A stretch of DNA of 64,000 nt from Nitrospirota bacterium. GTDB lineage: Bacteria > Nitrospirota > Nitrospiria > Nitrospirales > Nitrospiraceae. A program made the translations under genes and the position numbers. Position 1 is the stretch's first letter. Each line of letters opens with the position of its first letter. The DNA is taken from positions 1-64,000 of the forward strand of contig JAHRHE010000004.1 in NCBI GenBank assembly GCA_020027965.1, written 5' to 3'. This document shows positions 29,085 through 37,865 of this stretch, one piece after another. Under the pieces are notes generated by a model. It ran no database searches. It was not told the DNA's origin and was given only the letters and a program-made list of their open reading frames with translations.

Positions 29085-30482
29085 ATGAAGGGCAAAATTC
29101 TCGTCGTCGATGATGATCAGGACATCGTCACCATGCTCAGGGATCGGCTGGAGTCCCTCGGCTTTGACACTGTGTCGGCTCCCGATGGAGCCCGCGCGCT
29201 CGAATTGATCGAGCTGGAGAGTCCCAACCTGGTCCTGCTGGACCTCGAGATGCCTCGGCTATCCGGTCTGGACGTCCTGAAGCGGCTGGCGCAGGCCAGG
29301 CAGACCGATCCCTCCGTCCATGACTTGCCGGTCATTGTGATGACCGCCCACGGCACCATCGCAAAGGCCGTGGAGGCCATGAAGGAGGGAGCCCAGGACT
29401 TCATCACCAAGCCGTTCGACGTCGACCATCTGCCGCTTGTCATCAAGAAGTCCCTTGAACGGGAAGCGCTCAAGAGACAGGTGGAGTGCCTTCGAACGGA
29501 TGTGGAGACGCGCTATGCGAGTATTGTCGGCACGAGTCAGAAGACCACCGCGCTCACAGAGCTTGCGCAACGCGCGGCTCTGTCGGACGCCAGCGTGCTG
29601 CTGTTGGGCGAAAGCGGAACCGGCAAGGAGCTGTTTGCGCGGCACATCCACCAGTGGAGCCCCCGGCGCGCGATGCCGTTCGTGGTGATCAACTGCGTGG
29701 CCCTGACCGAAACCCTGCTGGAGAACGAACTCTTCGGCCACGAAAGGGGCGCCTTCACTGGGGCCGATCGCCTGCAGAAGGGCCGGCTCGAGCTGGCGGA
29801 CGGAGGGACGGTGTTCCTGGATGAGATCGGCGATATGCCGGCTGGGCTGCAGGCCAAACTGCTCCGGGTCCTGCAGGACCACGAGTTTCACCGTGTCGGT
29901 GGGACACGGCTGGTCCGCGTCAACATCCGCATCATCGCCGCCACGAACAAAGACCTCACGCAGTCCGTCAAGGCCGGAAGTTTCCGCGAAGACCTCTTCT
30001 TCCGCCTCAATGTCGTCAGCCTCACCATGCCGCCGTTACGCGACCGGGCTCAAGACATCCCGCAGCTCGCAGAATTTTTCCTGACGCGGCATGCCCGAGA
30101 GGCCAAGAAACCGAAGCTTCGGTTGACCGAGGCGGCCGTCGCCGCCATGAGGCAGTATCGCTGGCCCGGGAACATCCGTGAACTGGAGAACGCAATCGCG
30201 CGCGCGGTGGTACTGACGCCGACGGACGAGATCGGGCCCGACCAACTGGCCCTCTGCTTCCCGGACGGATCGACCTCGGCCGCGAAAGGCCAGCCGAGTG
30301 AGTCCAACGACCTCTCCTACCACGAGTCCATGGAGCGGCACAGTCGCTCGATCATCTTGCAGGCGCTTCAGGAGGCGAATGGAAGCCAAACCAAAGCCGC
30401 CGAGCGCCTGAAACTCCAGCGAACCTATCTTGCGCGCCTCATCAGACAACGCAGCATTACCCCGGAGCCTCCGGCCAGTTGA
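29085..30482 (+). CDS. Sigma-54-dependent response regulator (NtrC family)
   Basis: The 465-aa protein has a receiver domain (VVDDDQD; phospho-acceptor Asp53 in LVLLDLEMP; Lys in ITKPFD). Next comes an AAA+ domain with Walker A GESGTGKE near 174, the sigma-54 loop ELFGHERGAFTGAD near 218 and Walker B GGTVFLDEIGDMP. A Fis-type helix-turn-helix closes it (GSQTKAAERLKLQRTYLARLI). It would activate sigma-54 promoters after phosphorylation. No histidine kinase gene is adjacent, so its partner is unknown. GGAGAAGG precedes the ATG, after a heptamer hairpin. Confidence 0.95.
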   Translation: MKGKILVVDDDQDIVTMLRDRLESLGFDTVSAPDGARALELIELESPNLVLLDLEMPRLSGLDVLKRLAQARQTDPSVHDLPVIVMTAHGTIAKAVEAMKEGAQDFITKPFDVDHLPLVIKKSLEREALKRQVECLRTDVETRYASIVGTSQKTTALTELAQRAALSDASVLLLGESGTGKELFARHIHQWSPRRAMPFVVINCVALTETLLENELFGHERGAFTGADRLQKGRLELADGGTVFLDEIGDMPAGLQAKLLRVLQDHEFHRVGGTRLVRVNIRIIAATNKDLTQSVKAGSFREDLFFRLNVVSLTMPPLRDRAQDIPQLAEFFLTRHAREAKKPKLRLTEAAVAAMRQYRWPGNIRELENAIARAVVLTPTDEIGPDQLALCFPDGSTSAAKGQPSESNDLSYHESMERHSRSIILQALQEANGSQTKAAERLKLQRTYLARLIRQRSITPEPPAS

Positions 30483-30517
30483 TTTTTCCCGTTCCCATCC
30501 TGGTAGGATAGGGACAG

Positions 30518-30586
30518 AGGCACGGGGCCCAGGCCAGGGTCTCTTGGATCCGCCTATCGCCTCGCGCCTCGAACCTCTGGCCTGCC
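30518..30586. repeat. Heptamer element, words AGGCNNN / GCCTNNN
   Basis: The right block holds GCCTATC, GCCTCGC, GCCTCGA, ACCTCTG and GCCTGCC at 30552-30586. The left block has AGGCACG (30518-30524) and AGGCCAG (30531-30537), the inverse word. The element fills most of the gap before the copper ATPase gene. The word is shared with the element at 41.2 kb. Confidence 0.8.
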
Positions 30587-30599
30587 TTCGGAGAACGCC

Positions 30600-33194
30600 A
30601 TGGCTCTTGATCCAGTCTGTGGCATGACTGTTGACGAACGGACGGCCCCCGCGACGTCTCTCTATCAGGGGCAGACCTATTATTTTTGCGCGCCCGGCTG
30701 CAAGCGCCGGTTCGACGCCGACCCCGAGGCGGCGCTGCGTGGCGGGTCGAAGGGCATGGGATCCCCAGCCGCGCCTGCCCAGATCGTGACCCTGATGCCC
30801 AAGCGAAGCACGGGTCCCGGGGAAGGGGGACGGCCTCCTAAGCACGGAACGGGGACAGGCACGGCTCGACTGAGCTCGCCGAAGTCCGCGCAGACGCGGA
30901 GCCAGTCCCCTACTCAGTCCTTGACCATCCCGATTGAGGGCATGTCCTGCGCGTCGTGCGTCGCCAAGATCGAGCACGGGCTGAGCGGGCTCGAAGGAGT
31001 GGTCCGCGCCTCGGTGAACTTGGCCACCGAACAGGCCACCGTCGACTACCTGCCCGGAGTCACGGGGCCGGCCGCGATCCAGGACCGGATTCGATCCCTC
31101 GGGTACATGCCGATCTTCCAGACCGCTCCAGGCGGCCAGCCCACGCGCGAAGCCGAGACGCCCGTGCTGAGGGACGAACGGAAGCAGGCTGCGTACCGGA
31201 GCCTCCGGATTCGGTTTTGGGTCGCCGCCGCACTAACCCTTCCGGTGATCGTGCTCGGCATGTCGGACCATCTCGGGCTCCATCTGCCGCAGCCGGTCTC
31301 CTTCTGGGTCCAACTCCTCCTGGCCACGCCGGTTCAATTCTGGGCGGGCTGGCAGTTCTACAAGGGGGCGCTGGCCGTGGCCCGCCACGGATCCACGGAC
31401 ATGAACACGCTCATCGCGATCGGGACCTCGGCCGCGTACCTCTACAGCCTGGTCGCCACCCTGGCTCCTGGAATCCTGGCGGCTGGAGGTGCGACACCCG
31501 CGGTCTACTTTGATACTTCCGCCTCGATCATCACCCTCATTCTGTTCGGCCGCCTGATGGAGACACGGGCCAAAGGACGTGCCTCCGAGGCGATCAGGAG
31601 ACTGGCGGGGCTTCAGCCCAGGGAGGCGCGGGTGATCCGGGAAGGCCGCGAGCAAGACATCCCGATCGAAGAGGTGCGGGTCGGCGATCTCATCATCGTG
31701 CGGCCGGGTGAGAAGATTCCGGTCGACGGCATTGTGCGCCAGGGAACCTCGGCCGTGGACGAATCCATGATCACGGGAGAAAGCCTGCCGATGGACAAGC
31801 AGCCGGGCGACCGCGTGATCGGCGCCACGCTGAACCGGGTCGGCAGCCTGCGGGTCGAGGCGACCAAGGTCGGCCGCGACACGGCGTTGGCCCGCATCAT
31901 CCGCCTGGTCGAAGAGGCCCAGGCAGCCAAGCCGCCCCTTGCCAAGCTGGCAGACCGGATCGCCGCCTACTTCGTGCCAGCCGTGATCGGGATTGCGGTA
32001 CTCACCTTCGCGCTCTGGCTGAGCTTCGGGCCGCCTCCTGCGCTCACCCATGCGCTCGTCAATTTCGTGGCCGTCCTGATCATCGCGTGCCCGTGCGCCC
32101 TGGGTTTGGCGACCCCCACCTCGATTATGGTCGGCATCGGGATGGGCGCGGAGCATGGCGTGCTGATTCGGAGTGGCGACGCACTCGAACGCGCGCAAGA
32201 CCTGACGACGGTGGTGCTGGACAAGACCGGCACCCTGACGCGCGGAGAGCCGTCCGTGAGGGCTGTGGTCCCCCTCGTGGAAGGCTGGACGGCCGATCGC
32301 ATCGTGGCGCTCGCCGCGGCCGCCGAACGCGGTTCGGAACATCCCGTCGGGGAAGCCATTGTCCGTCACGCGCGGGAGAAAGGCCTCCCGATCAGCGAAG
32401 CCAGCGAGTTCGCGGCCGTGCCCGGCCACGGCATCCACGCCACGGTGAACGAGGATTCAGGATCGCTCGCCCTGTACGTCGGGAATCTCCGCCTGATAGA
32501 GGCCCAGGGCATCGTGGTAGGTCCAGAGGGTGAAAAACACGCGGAACACCTTGCGTCCTCCGGCCTGACACCGCTGTATCTTGCGGTTAGGTGCACGCCT
32601 TCCTCTTCGAGCCCCGAAGGTCCGCGTGTGATCGGATTGATCTCGGTCGCCGATACACTCAAGGAGCATGCCCGCGAGGCTGTCGAGGCGCTGCACTGGA
32701 TGGGCCTTGAAGCGATCATGCTCACCGGCGACAACCCGCGAGCGGCCCGCGCGATCGCCGATCAGGCCGGAATCGATCGCGTGCTGGCGGAAATCCTCCC
32801 GGAGCAGAAGGGGCGCGAGATCAAGCGTCTCCAGGCCGAAGGCAAGGTCGTCGCTATGGTGGGGGATGGCATCAACGACGCGCCGGCTTTGGCCCAGGCG
32901 GACATCGGGATCGCGATCGGGACCGGGACCGACGTCGCGATGGAAACGGCCGATCTGACGCTCATGAGCGGAGACCTCCGTGGGGTCGTGACAGCGATTG
33001 CCCTCTCACGCGCCACGACCCGCAACATCAAGCAGAACCTCTTCGCGGCCTTTATCTATAATGTGTTGCTGATCCCGGCCGCGGCCCTCGGGCTCCTCAA
33101 CCCCATCTGGGCGGCAGCCGCCATGGCCCTCTCCTCCGTTAGCGTCGTCGGGAACGCCTTGCGCTTGCGGCGGTTCCGGCCGCCGACCCCCTAA
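30600..33194 (+). CDS. Copper-transporting P-type ATPase with N-terminal YHS domain
   Basis: The 864-aa pump exports Cu(I) from the cytoplasm. Residues 1-45 form a YHS metal-binding domain ([18 protein letters not shown]). Then comes a Pro/Ser-rich linker and an HMA domain with GMSCASC (Cys117, Cys120). The core has IACPCALG in the membrane (the CPC ion site), DKTGTLT with phosphorylated Asp541, TGDNPRAA and [12 protein letters not shown]. The CPC motif and this layout fit the PIB-1 copper class. It follows the sigma-54 regulator, which may or may not control it. GGAGA precedes the ATG. Confidence 0.93.
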   Translation: MALDPVCGMTVDERTAPATSLYQGQTYYFCAPGCKRRFDADPEAALRGGSKGMGSPAAPAQIVTLMPKRSTGPGEGGRPPKHGTGTGTARLSSPKSAQTRSQSPTQSLTIPIEGMSCASCVAKIEHGLSGLEGVVRASVNLATEQATVDYLPGVTGPAAIQDRIRSLGYMPIFQTAPGGQPTREAETPVLRDERKQAAYRSLRIRFWVAAALTLPVIVLGMSDHLGLHLPQPVSFWVQLLLATPVQFWAGWQFYKGALAVARHGSTDMNTLIAIGTSAAYLYSLVATLAPGILAAGGATPAVYFDTSASIITLILFGRLMETRAKGRASEAIRRLAGLQPREARVIREGREQDIPIEEVRVGDLIIVRPGEKIPVDGIVRQGTSAVDESMITGESLPMDKQPGDRVIGATLNRVGSLRVEATKVGRDTALARIIRLVEEAQAAKPPLAKLADRIAAYFVPAVIGIAVLTFALWLSFGPPPALTHALVNFVAVLIIACPCALGLATPTSIMVGIGMGAEHGVLIRSGDALERAQDLTTVVLDKTGTLTRGEPSVRAVVPLVEGWTADRIVALAAAAERGSEHPVGEAIVRHAREKGLPISEASEFAAVPGHGIHATVNEDSGSLALYVGNLRLIEAQGIVVGPEGEKHAEHLASSGLTPLYLAVRCTPSSSSPEGPRVIGLISVADTLKEHAREAVEALHWMGLEAIMLTGDNPRAARAIADQAGIDRVLAEILPEQKGREIKRLQAEGKVVAMVGDGINDAPALAQADIGIAIGTGTDVAMETADLTLMSGDLRGVVTAIALSRATTRNIKQNLFAAFIYNVLLIPAAALGLLNPIWAAAAMALSSVSVVGNALRLRRFRPPTP

Positions 33195-33346
33195 GCTTGC
33201 ATCCGTCGACGAGGCGCCACCCGGCCTCTCTCATACAGGCAACTTCTCGGCAATTTCTCGGGCGATGCCACTAAGTAGGATTTCTCTCGCTTTACAAGCT
33301 CGTTCGTGGTACAAAAAATGATCGTCCAGGAGACAGCCAAAGACGT

Positions 33347-34096
33347 ATGTCATCTATCACCCTACCCGATTACCTGCCCTACCTCTTGCTGATTCTGGGG
33401 GTCCTCCTTGTCTGGGAGATCTATGACATCCAGGTCCGCAAGGGTCGTCTCCAGGCGATCGGTTTCATCAATCGCTCCGGGTTTCGGTTCTTTCTTCACA
33501 CCACACCCGAGGATAGCGCGACCTGCCCGACCTGCCGCGAGGCCAACGGCATGGCCTACCTCCCCTCCATCGTGGCGGCCGGAAAGTACCGGCCCGTCGC
33601 CAAGACGTGCACGAACCCGGCCGGATGCCGCTGTGTGATGGTCGGACTGTACGGAGCCTGGCCACAGGCGGAACGAGTTCGGGCAGGGCTGAAAAGGAAC
33701 GCCGGCCGAGGCCGCCTCTCCACCGACCAGATCGACGCACTGCTGGAGGGCGCCCGGGCCGGTCGGGCCGGCGCCACCGTGATCGATCGCTTGTCCCTCT
33801 GCCTCATGGAAGCCACGCGGACCGAAACGAGCGATCCGCAGTCGGCCATGGAACGCTACCGGCTTCTCCTGGACCAGGCCGACGATGCCCGTGACCAGGC
33901 CCTGGTCGTCCCCTCCTACCTTCGGCTCAGCGAGCTACTGGAGCGAGGCGGGCGCAAGGCTGACGCGCTGCGCGTGGTGGAGCAGTTCTTTAAGGTGTAC
34001 GGAGACAAACAGAAGCGACCACACGGACCCAGCGAGGCCCAGTTCGAGGCGATGAACCTCCGGAGGACCCGCCTCCAGAGGGTTGTCGTGGGATAG
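33347..34096 (+). CDS. Membrane-anchored helical-repeat protein of unknown function
   Basis: The 249-aa protein starts behind AGGAGA. It has one membrane segment at about 8-23 (YLPYLLLILGVLLVWEI). A cysteine-bearing section follows, with CPTCREANG near 61 and KTCTNPAGCRC near 90, that may bind metal. The C-terminal 120 residues are helical with TPR-like spacing (SLCLMEATRTETSDPQSAMERY). No family is recognised. It converges on murU with a 12-base gap. Confidence 0.65.
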   Translation: MSSITLPDYLPYLLLILGVLLVWEIYDIQVRKGRLQAIGFINRSGFRFFLHTTPEDSATCPTCREANGMAYLPSIVAAGKYRPVAKTCTNPAGCRCVMVGLYGAWPQAERVRAGLKRNAGRGRLSTDQIDALLEGARAGRAGATVIDRLSLCLMEATRTETSDPQSAMERYRLLLDQADDARDQALVVPSYLRLSELLERGGRKADALRVVEQFFKVYGDKQKRPHGPSEAQFEAMNLRRTRLQRVVVG

Positions 34097-34108
34097 ACGA
34101 GAGACCCA

Positions 34109-34843
34109 TCAGCTCTCGCGCGGAGTGAGATTCAGAAGGCCCGCCGTGACATCCCGCTGGGCCTGGGCGTACCGCTCAGGCGTTCCCACATCGGACCAAT
34201 AACCGGTCATTCCATACCCCACGATCATCGCATCAGCCTGCAGCTCGGCGACGTACGCGTCTAGAATCGAGGATTCCCGACCCTGGGGAAGATCCCGAAG
34301 CAGCCGCGCGCGCATCACATGGGCGCCCGCGAACATCCGTTTGACGGTCGGGCCGGGAGCCGCTCGACCGCGCCCGTTGATGCGGACGACGCGCTGCCGT
34401 GCATCGACCTCGACCGCCCCCCACCGGTCCACGTCGGGATCGTCCCGGAGCACCATCGTGGCCAGCGCGTCCTGTTCCCGATGAAAGGCGATCACCGCCC
34501 CGAGGTCCAGGTCCATCAGGGTATCGCCGTTGAGCACCAGAAACGGGTCTCCTCCGAAGAACGGCTCCGCCTGCTTGATGCCCCCGCCCGTCCCCAAAAT
34601 CATGGGCTCGCGCGAATAGGTGACGCGCATGCCGAGCCGTGAGCCATCGCCAAGTTCTTTTTCGATGACATGCCCGAGGTGGTGCAGATTGATGATGACG
34701 TCCTTGATGCCGTGCTGCCTCAGCAGGAGCAGATTCCACACGATCAGAGGCCGTCCGGCGATCGGCAGGAGCGGCTTGGGAAGGCTCTCGGTGAGCGGCC
34801 GCAGGCGGGTCCCGAAGCCAGCCGCGAGGATCATCGCTTTCAT
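34109..34843 (-). CDS. murU: N-acetylmuramate alpha-1-phosphate uridylyltransferase
   Basis: The 244-aa sugar-nucleotide transferase has MKAMILAAGFGTRLRPLTESLPKP with the GxGTRxRPLT motif, FLVLNGDTLMDLD (the metal-site Asp) and GGGI-type turn GTGGGIKQ. It lies downstream of an AmgK-like kinase on the same strand. In the AmgK-MurU route, recycled MurNAc is phosphorylated and then coupled to UDP, bypassing de novo UDP-MurNAc synthesis. The general family also contains mannose-1-phosphate guanylyltransferases; the neighbour makes MurU the better call. Confidence 0.8.
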   Translation of the reverse strand: MKAMILAAGFGTRLRPLTESLPKPLLPIAGRPLIVWNLLLLRQHGIKDVIINLHHLGHVIEKELGDGSRLGMRVTYSREPMILGTGGGIKQAEPFFGGDPFLVLNGDTLMDLDLGAVIAFHREQDALATMVLRDDPDVDRWGAVEVDARQRVVRINGRGRAAPGPTVKRMFAGAHVMRARLLRDLPQGRESSILDAYVAELQADAMIVGYGMTGYWSDVGTPERYAQAQRDVTAGLLNLTPRES

Positions 34844-34851
34844 ACACTAAC

Positions 34852-34965
34852 GTGACGGGTGACGGGTGACGGGTGACGGGAACACCAGAGCCCCCCAGCA
34901 ACCACATTCGCCGGACGAACGCTCAAGTCTTCACCGCCTGTCACGCGTGACGCGTCACCTGTCAC
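34852..34965. repeat. Heptamer hairpin GTGACGG / GTCAC between murU and amgK
   Basis: The left block is four perfect GTGACGG 7-mers at 34852-34879. The right block at 34938-34965 is CTGTCAC, GCGTGAC, GCGTCAC and CTGTCAC. The blocks are partly complementary across a 58-base spacer. It lies inside the putative operon, upstream of murU on the coding strand. Confidence 0.85.
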
Positions 34966-34969
34966 GGTC

Positions 34970-36088
34970 TCACTGCAGTTCAGGCACATATGGAGTCAGG
35001 TGCTTCCTGAGCGTGGCTAGCTCCGGGTATTTGACCAGGTTGCGACGGACATAGCCCAGCACGCGCGGGATATCGGCGATGAATTTGGGGTTGTGTTTGA
35101 CCCGGTCGAGATAGACGAAGCGGCCCGCCGCCTTCAGGTTCCGCTGGATGCTCGTCAGGTCGAAGAGCCGGCGAAACGTCTTCGGATCGCCGGCCGCAGG
35201 TCCATGCTCGGCCATGCGTTCGACGTAGCGGGCGATCAGCTCGTCGATCAACGAGTCCTCGAGCTCGATGTAGGCGTCGCGCAGCAGTGAAGCCAGGTCG
35301 TAGGTTGCCGGACCCATCAGGGCATCCTGAAAATCCAGCACCCCTAACCGCTGCCCTTCGCCACGACCACCGCGCACCATGAGGTTGCGGGAATGGTAGT
35401 CCCGGTGCGTGAACACGCGTGGCTGCGCCGCCAACAGCTCGGCGATCCCCTCGAACGCCGCTCGCACCGCCCGCTCATCGTCCGTGTCCATGGGCCTCCC
35501 CTGTCGAGCCACCACGCCATACTCCAGAAAATGGTCGAACTCCCACATCAGGAGTGGCACGTCAAAGCGCCGGTGAAAGGCCAGGCAGGCCGGGTTCGCC
35601 GGAGCCGTCGCCTCACGATGAATCCTCACCAGCGTGTCGATCGCCTCTCGATAGAGGCCGGCGACATCGACCCTGGACCCGTTCGCGCATGCCTGCGCCA
35701 GCAGGAGATCTCCGAAGTCCTCCAGGTAGAGCAGCCCGCCCGGTTGGTCGTAGTGGTACAGGAGCGGCACCGGCACATCGGCCTTGGCCAGGTGGTGTAG
35801 GATATTCATGAAGGGGAGTTCCGTGATCGACGTCGTGGCGCCGCTGACCGCCTCTTCCGATTGTTTGAACGCCTCGGGCTCCGCGAGCTGCATCAGGATC
35901 ACCGACCGAGGAGGTCCCCCTGTGATGTCCAACCGGAAGTACCGCCGGTTCGAGGCGTCCCCCGCAAGGGGGCTCATCCTGGCAAGGTGCCCACGAAAGG
36001 GAAGCGTGGTCCGAAGCGTCTCGGCGACGCGCGCGTGATCGGGAGGCGCACCCGCTTGTTTGGGAGGCGAAGGATCAATCGCGGTCAT
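34970..36088 (-). CDS. amgK: N-acetylmuramate/N-acetylglucosamine kinase (AmgK-like)
   Basis: From ATG 36088 the protein has 372 aa. It is an aminoglycoside-phosphotransferase-fold kinase: SPLAGDASNRRYFRL for ATP, VFTHRDYHSRNLMV (catalytic Asp in HRDxHxxN) and GVLDFQDALMGP (metal Asp). The SGDASxRxYxR start and FQDA ending are typical of AmgK, which phosphorylates the anomeric hydroxyl of MurNAc or GlcNAc. MurU follows downstream. A strong promoter sits so close to the ATG that the mRNA is probably leaderless. An earlier start at 36190 would contain the promoter and is rejected. Confidence 0.85.
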   Translation of the reverse strand: MTAIDPSPPKQAGAPPDHARVAETLRTTLPFRGHLARMSPLAGDASNRRYFRLDITGGPPRSVILMQLAEPEAFKQSEEAVSGATTSITELPFMNILHHLAKADVPVPLLYHYDQPGGLLYLEDFGDLLLAQACANGSRVDVAGLYREAIDTLVRIHREATAPANPACLAFHRRFDVPLLMWEFDHFLEYGVVARQGRPMDTDDERAVRAAFEGIAELLAAQPRVFTHRDYHSRNLMVRGGRGEGQRLGVLDFQDALMGPATYDLASLLRDAYIELEDSLIDELIARYVERMAEHGPAAGDPKTFRRLFDLTSIQRNLKAAGRFVYLDRVKHNPKFIADIPRVLGYVRRNLVKYPELATLRKHLTPYVPELQ

Positions 36089-36097
36089 ACAGATGGC

Positions 36098-36126
36098 ATT
36101 ATACGCAGGCCTGCGAGGCTTGTCAC
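36098..36126 (-). promoter_or_regulatory. Promoter of amgK-murU, leaderless type
   Basis: On the minus strand GTGACA (36121-36126) and a perfect TATAAT (36098-36103) are 17 bases apart. The start site would be near 36091, only about three bases before the ATG at 36088. No Shine-Dalgarno site can fit. This is the cleanest example of the leaderless pattern in the window. Confidence 0.75.
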
Positions 36127-36293
36127 GGCAAGGCGAACGAGCTATTCTTCTCTTCCCCTGGCCCAACAGGTCTCCAAAATGCCTTCCCACTCCCCACCGA
36201 GGAGACGGTAAGGGTGAGAGGTTGTGCAGTGCCGGGATAGATGCTGACCTCTAAGGGGTGCCTACTTAAGACTATCTGCAGCAGCGGAGGGCC

Positions 36294-37268
36294 ATGATGC
36301 ACTACGTTCACCTGGGCCGATCGGGAATGAGAGTCAGCCGCCTGTGTCTCGGCACCATGAACTTCGGGCCATACTCGACGGAAACCGAGAGCTTCCGGAT
36401 CATGGATCGCGCGCTGGAGCACGGCATCAACTTTTTCGACACCGCCAATGTCTACGGCGGCCGAACCGGGGAAGGTGTCACGGAACAGATCATCGGCCGC
36501 TGGTTCGCGAAAGGCGGCGGCAGGCGAGAGAAGGTCGTGCTCGCGACCAAGGTCTTCGGTCGGATGGGGGATTGGCCGAACCAATCGAAGCTGTCCGCGC
36601 TCCACATCCGGCGTGCCTGTGAGGACAGCCTGCGCCGCCTGCAGACCGACCACCTTGATCTCTACCAAATGCACCACGTTGACCGTGAGACGCCCTGGGA
36701 AGAGATCTGGCAGGCCATGGAGCAACTCTTTCGAGAAGGCAAGATCCTGTACGTGGGCAGCAGCAATTTCGCCGGCTGGCACATCACGCAGGCCCAGGAG
36801 ATCGCCAAGAGCCGCCACTTCCTGGGGCTCGTGTCGGAGCAGAGTCTGTACAATCTGAACGAACGGATGATCGAGTTGGAAGTAATTCCCGCGTGCGAGT
36901 CCTACGGGATCGGCCTCATCCCGTGGAGTCCCCTGGCCCGCGGCTTGTTGGCCGGCGCGTCTCCCCCGCCCTCGCAGGGACGGCGCGCGTCAGAGGAACT
37001 GCAGAAGGACCTCGTCCAACACCGCGCCAAGCTGGATGACTATGAGCACCTGTGCAAGAAGCTGGGCGAGCACCCAGCCGACACAGCGTTGGCCTGGCTG
37101 CTCCATCAGAAGGCCGTCACGTCGCCGATCATCGGGCCCCGGACAGTGGAGCAGCTGGATCGCTCGCTGCGGGCCTTGGACATCACGCTGTCTTCGGAGA
37201 CCCTCTCCCGCCTGAATGAGATCTTTCCGGGTCCTGGCGGCCCCTCGCCGGAGGCCTATGCGTGGTGA
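36294..37268 (+). CDS. Aldo/keto reductase
   Basis: The 324-aa NADPH enzyme starts MMHYVHLGRSGMRVSRL behind GGAGGGCC; the second ATG at 36297 is equally possible. It has FFDTANVYGG (Asp and Tyr of the catalytic tetrad), VLATKVFG (Lys), DLYQMHHVD (His), then GSSNFAGWHI and the C-terminal VTSPIIGPRT cofactor segment. It resembles YajO/IolS-type reductases (AKR11/12). The physiological carbonyl substrate cannot be told. Confidence 0.9.
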   Translation: MMHYVHLGRSGMRVSRLCLGTMNFGPYSTETESFRIMDRALEHGINFFDTANVYGGRTGEGVTEQIIGRWFAKGGGRREKVVLATKVFGRMGDWPNQSKLSALHIRRACEDSLRRLQTDHLDLYQMHHVDRETPWEEIWQAMEQLFREGKILYVGSSNFAGWHITQAQEIAKSRHFLGLVSEQSLYNLNERMIELEVIPACESYGIGLIPWSPLARGLLAGASPPPSQGRRASEELQKDLVQHRAKLDDYEHLCKKLGEHPADTALAWLLHQKAVTSPIIGPRTVEQLDRSLRALDITLSSETLSRLNEIFPGPGGPSPEAYAW

Positions 37269-37293
37269 CGCCGGGCTTCTGCGGGCTCAGGCT

Positions 37294-37716
37294 TCACCGA
37301 CCTCTCCACCTACCCATCCATCGCCACCCCGCCGCCCCGACCGTCGCGCCGATCGCGTCCATGAGTACATCCCAGGCCTCAGGCTGGCGAAACGGCACAA
37401 ACGCCTGGTGCACCTCGTCGGTGAACCCGTAGCCCGTTGACGTCACGATGGCCAGCAGCACCGCGTAGCGGGCGGCCCAGGCGCCGGCCGCATGGCGAAA
37501 CGCCCGATAGCAGAAGATGCTCAGGATGCCGTACTCGATGCCGTGCAGCGCCCTGTCACCGAGGTCCAGAATCAGTGAGGGCAGCGACTCGTCAGGATGG
37601 GACTGGGAAGAGAGGTAGAAAATCATCCCCGCCCACGCCACGACGGGCAGCCAATAGGGCCACACACGACCGGTCTCCGTGGCCCGTTCGTTTATTGCTT
37701 GAGTGGTGTTCAGCAT
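37294..37716 (-). CDS. VanZ-like membrane protein
   Basis: This 140-aa protein has four hydrophobic segments. It carries the VanZ pattern GDRALHGIEYGILSIFCYRA (conserved His, Glu/Tyr) and GFTDEVHQAFVPFRQPEAWDVLMDAIGA (Asp-Glu-x-His-Gln and Asp). VanZ family members are linked to glycopeptide resistance in some Gram-positives but most are uncharacterised. It converges with the reductase gene and diverges from the GH57 gene. Confidence 0.85.
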   Translation of the reverse strand: MLNTTQAINERATETGRVWPYWLPVVAWAGMIFYLSSQSHPDESLPSLILDLGDRALHGIEYGILSIFCYRAFRHAAGAWAARYAVLLAIVTSTGYGFTDEVHQAFVPFRQPEAWDVLMDAIGATVGAAGWRWMGRWRGR

Positions 37717-37809
37717 GACGCAGGTCCGCGTAGCTTTGTGATGCTGTTATATCGGATTTTCTCCTTCCCGTCGCCGAAAAAACCGGTTGGTGACGAGATG
37801 GGCCCCGCG

Positions 37810-37838
37810 TTGCAACCCTCCCACCCCTATGAGATACT
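37810..37838 (+). promoter_or_regulatory. Candidate promoter of the GH57 gene
   Basis: TTGCAA (37810-37815) and GATACT (37833-37838) are 17 bases apart. The start site near 37845 is four bases before an ATG at 37849. That ATG opens a six-codon frame, MNHGPS, whose stop overlaps the GH57 start as ATGA. Both hexamers match consensus at four positions. Confidence 0.4.
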
Positions 37839-37865
37839 CAGCCTGGCCATGAATCACGGACCATC

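Noticed and set aside
30036-30977. 313-codon minus-strand frame between the sigma-54 regulator and the ATPase
   Set aside because: Antisense to both genes and through a heptamer element; no motif.
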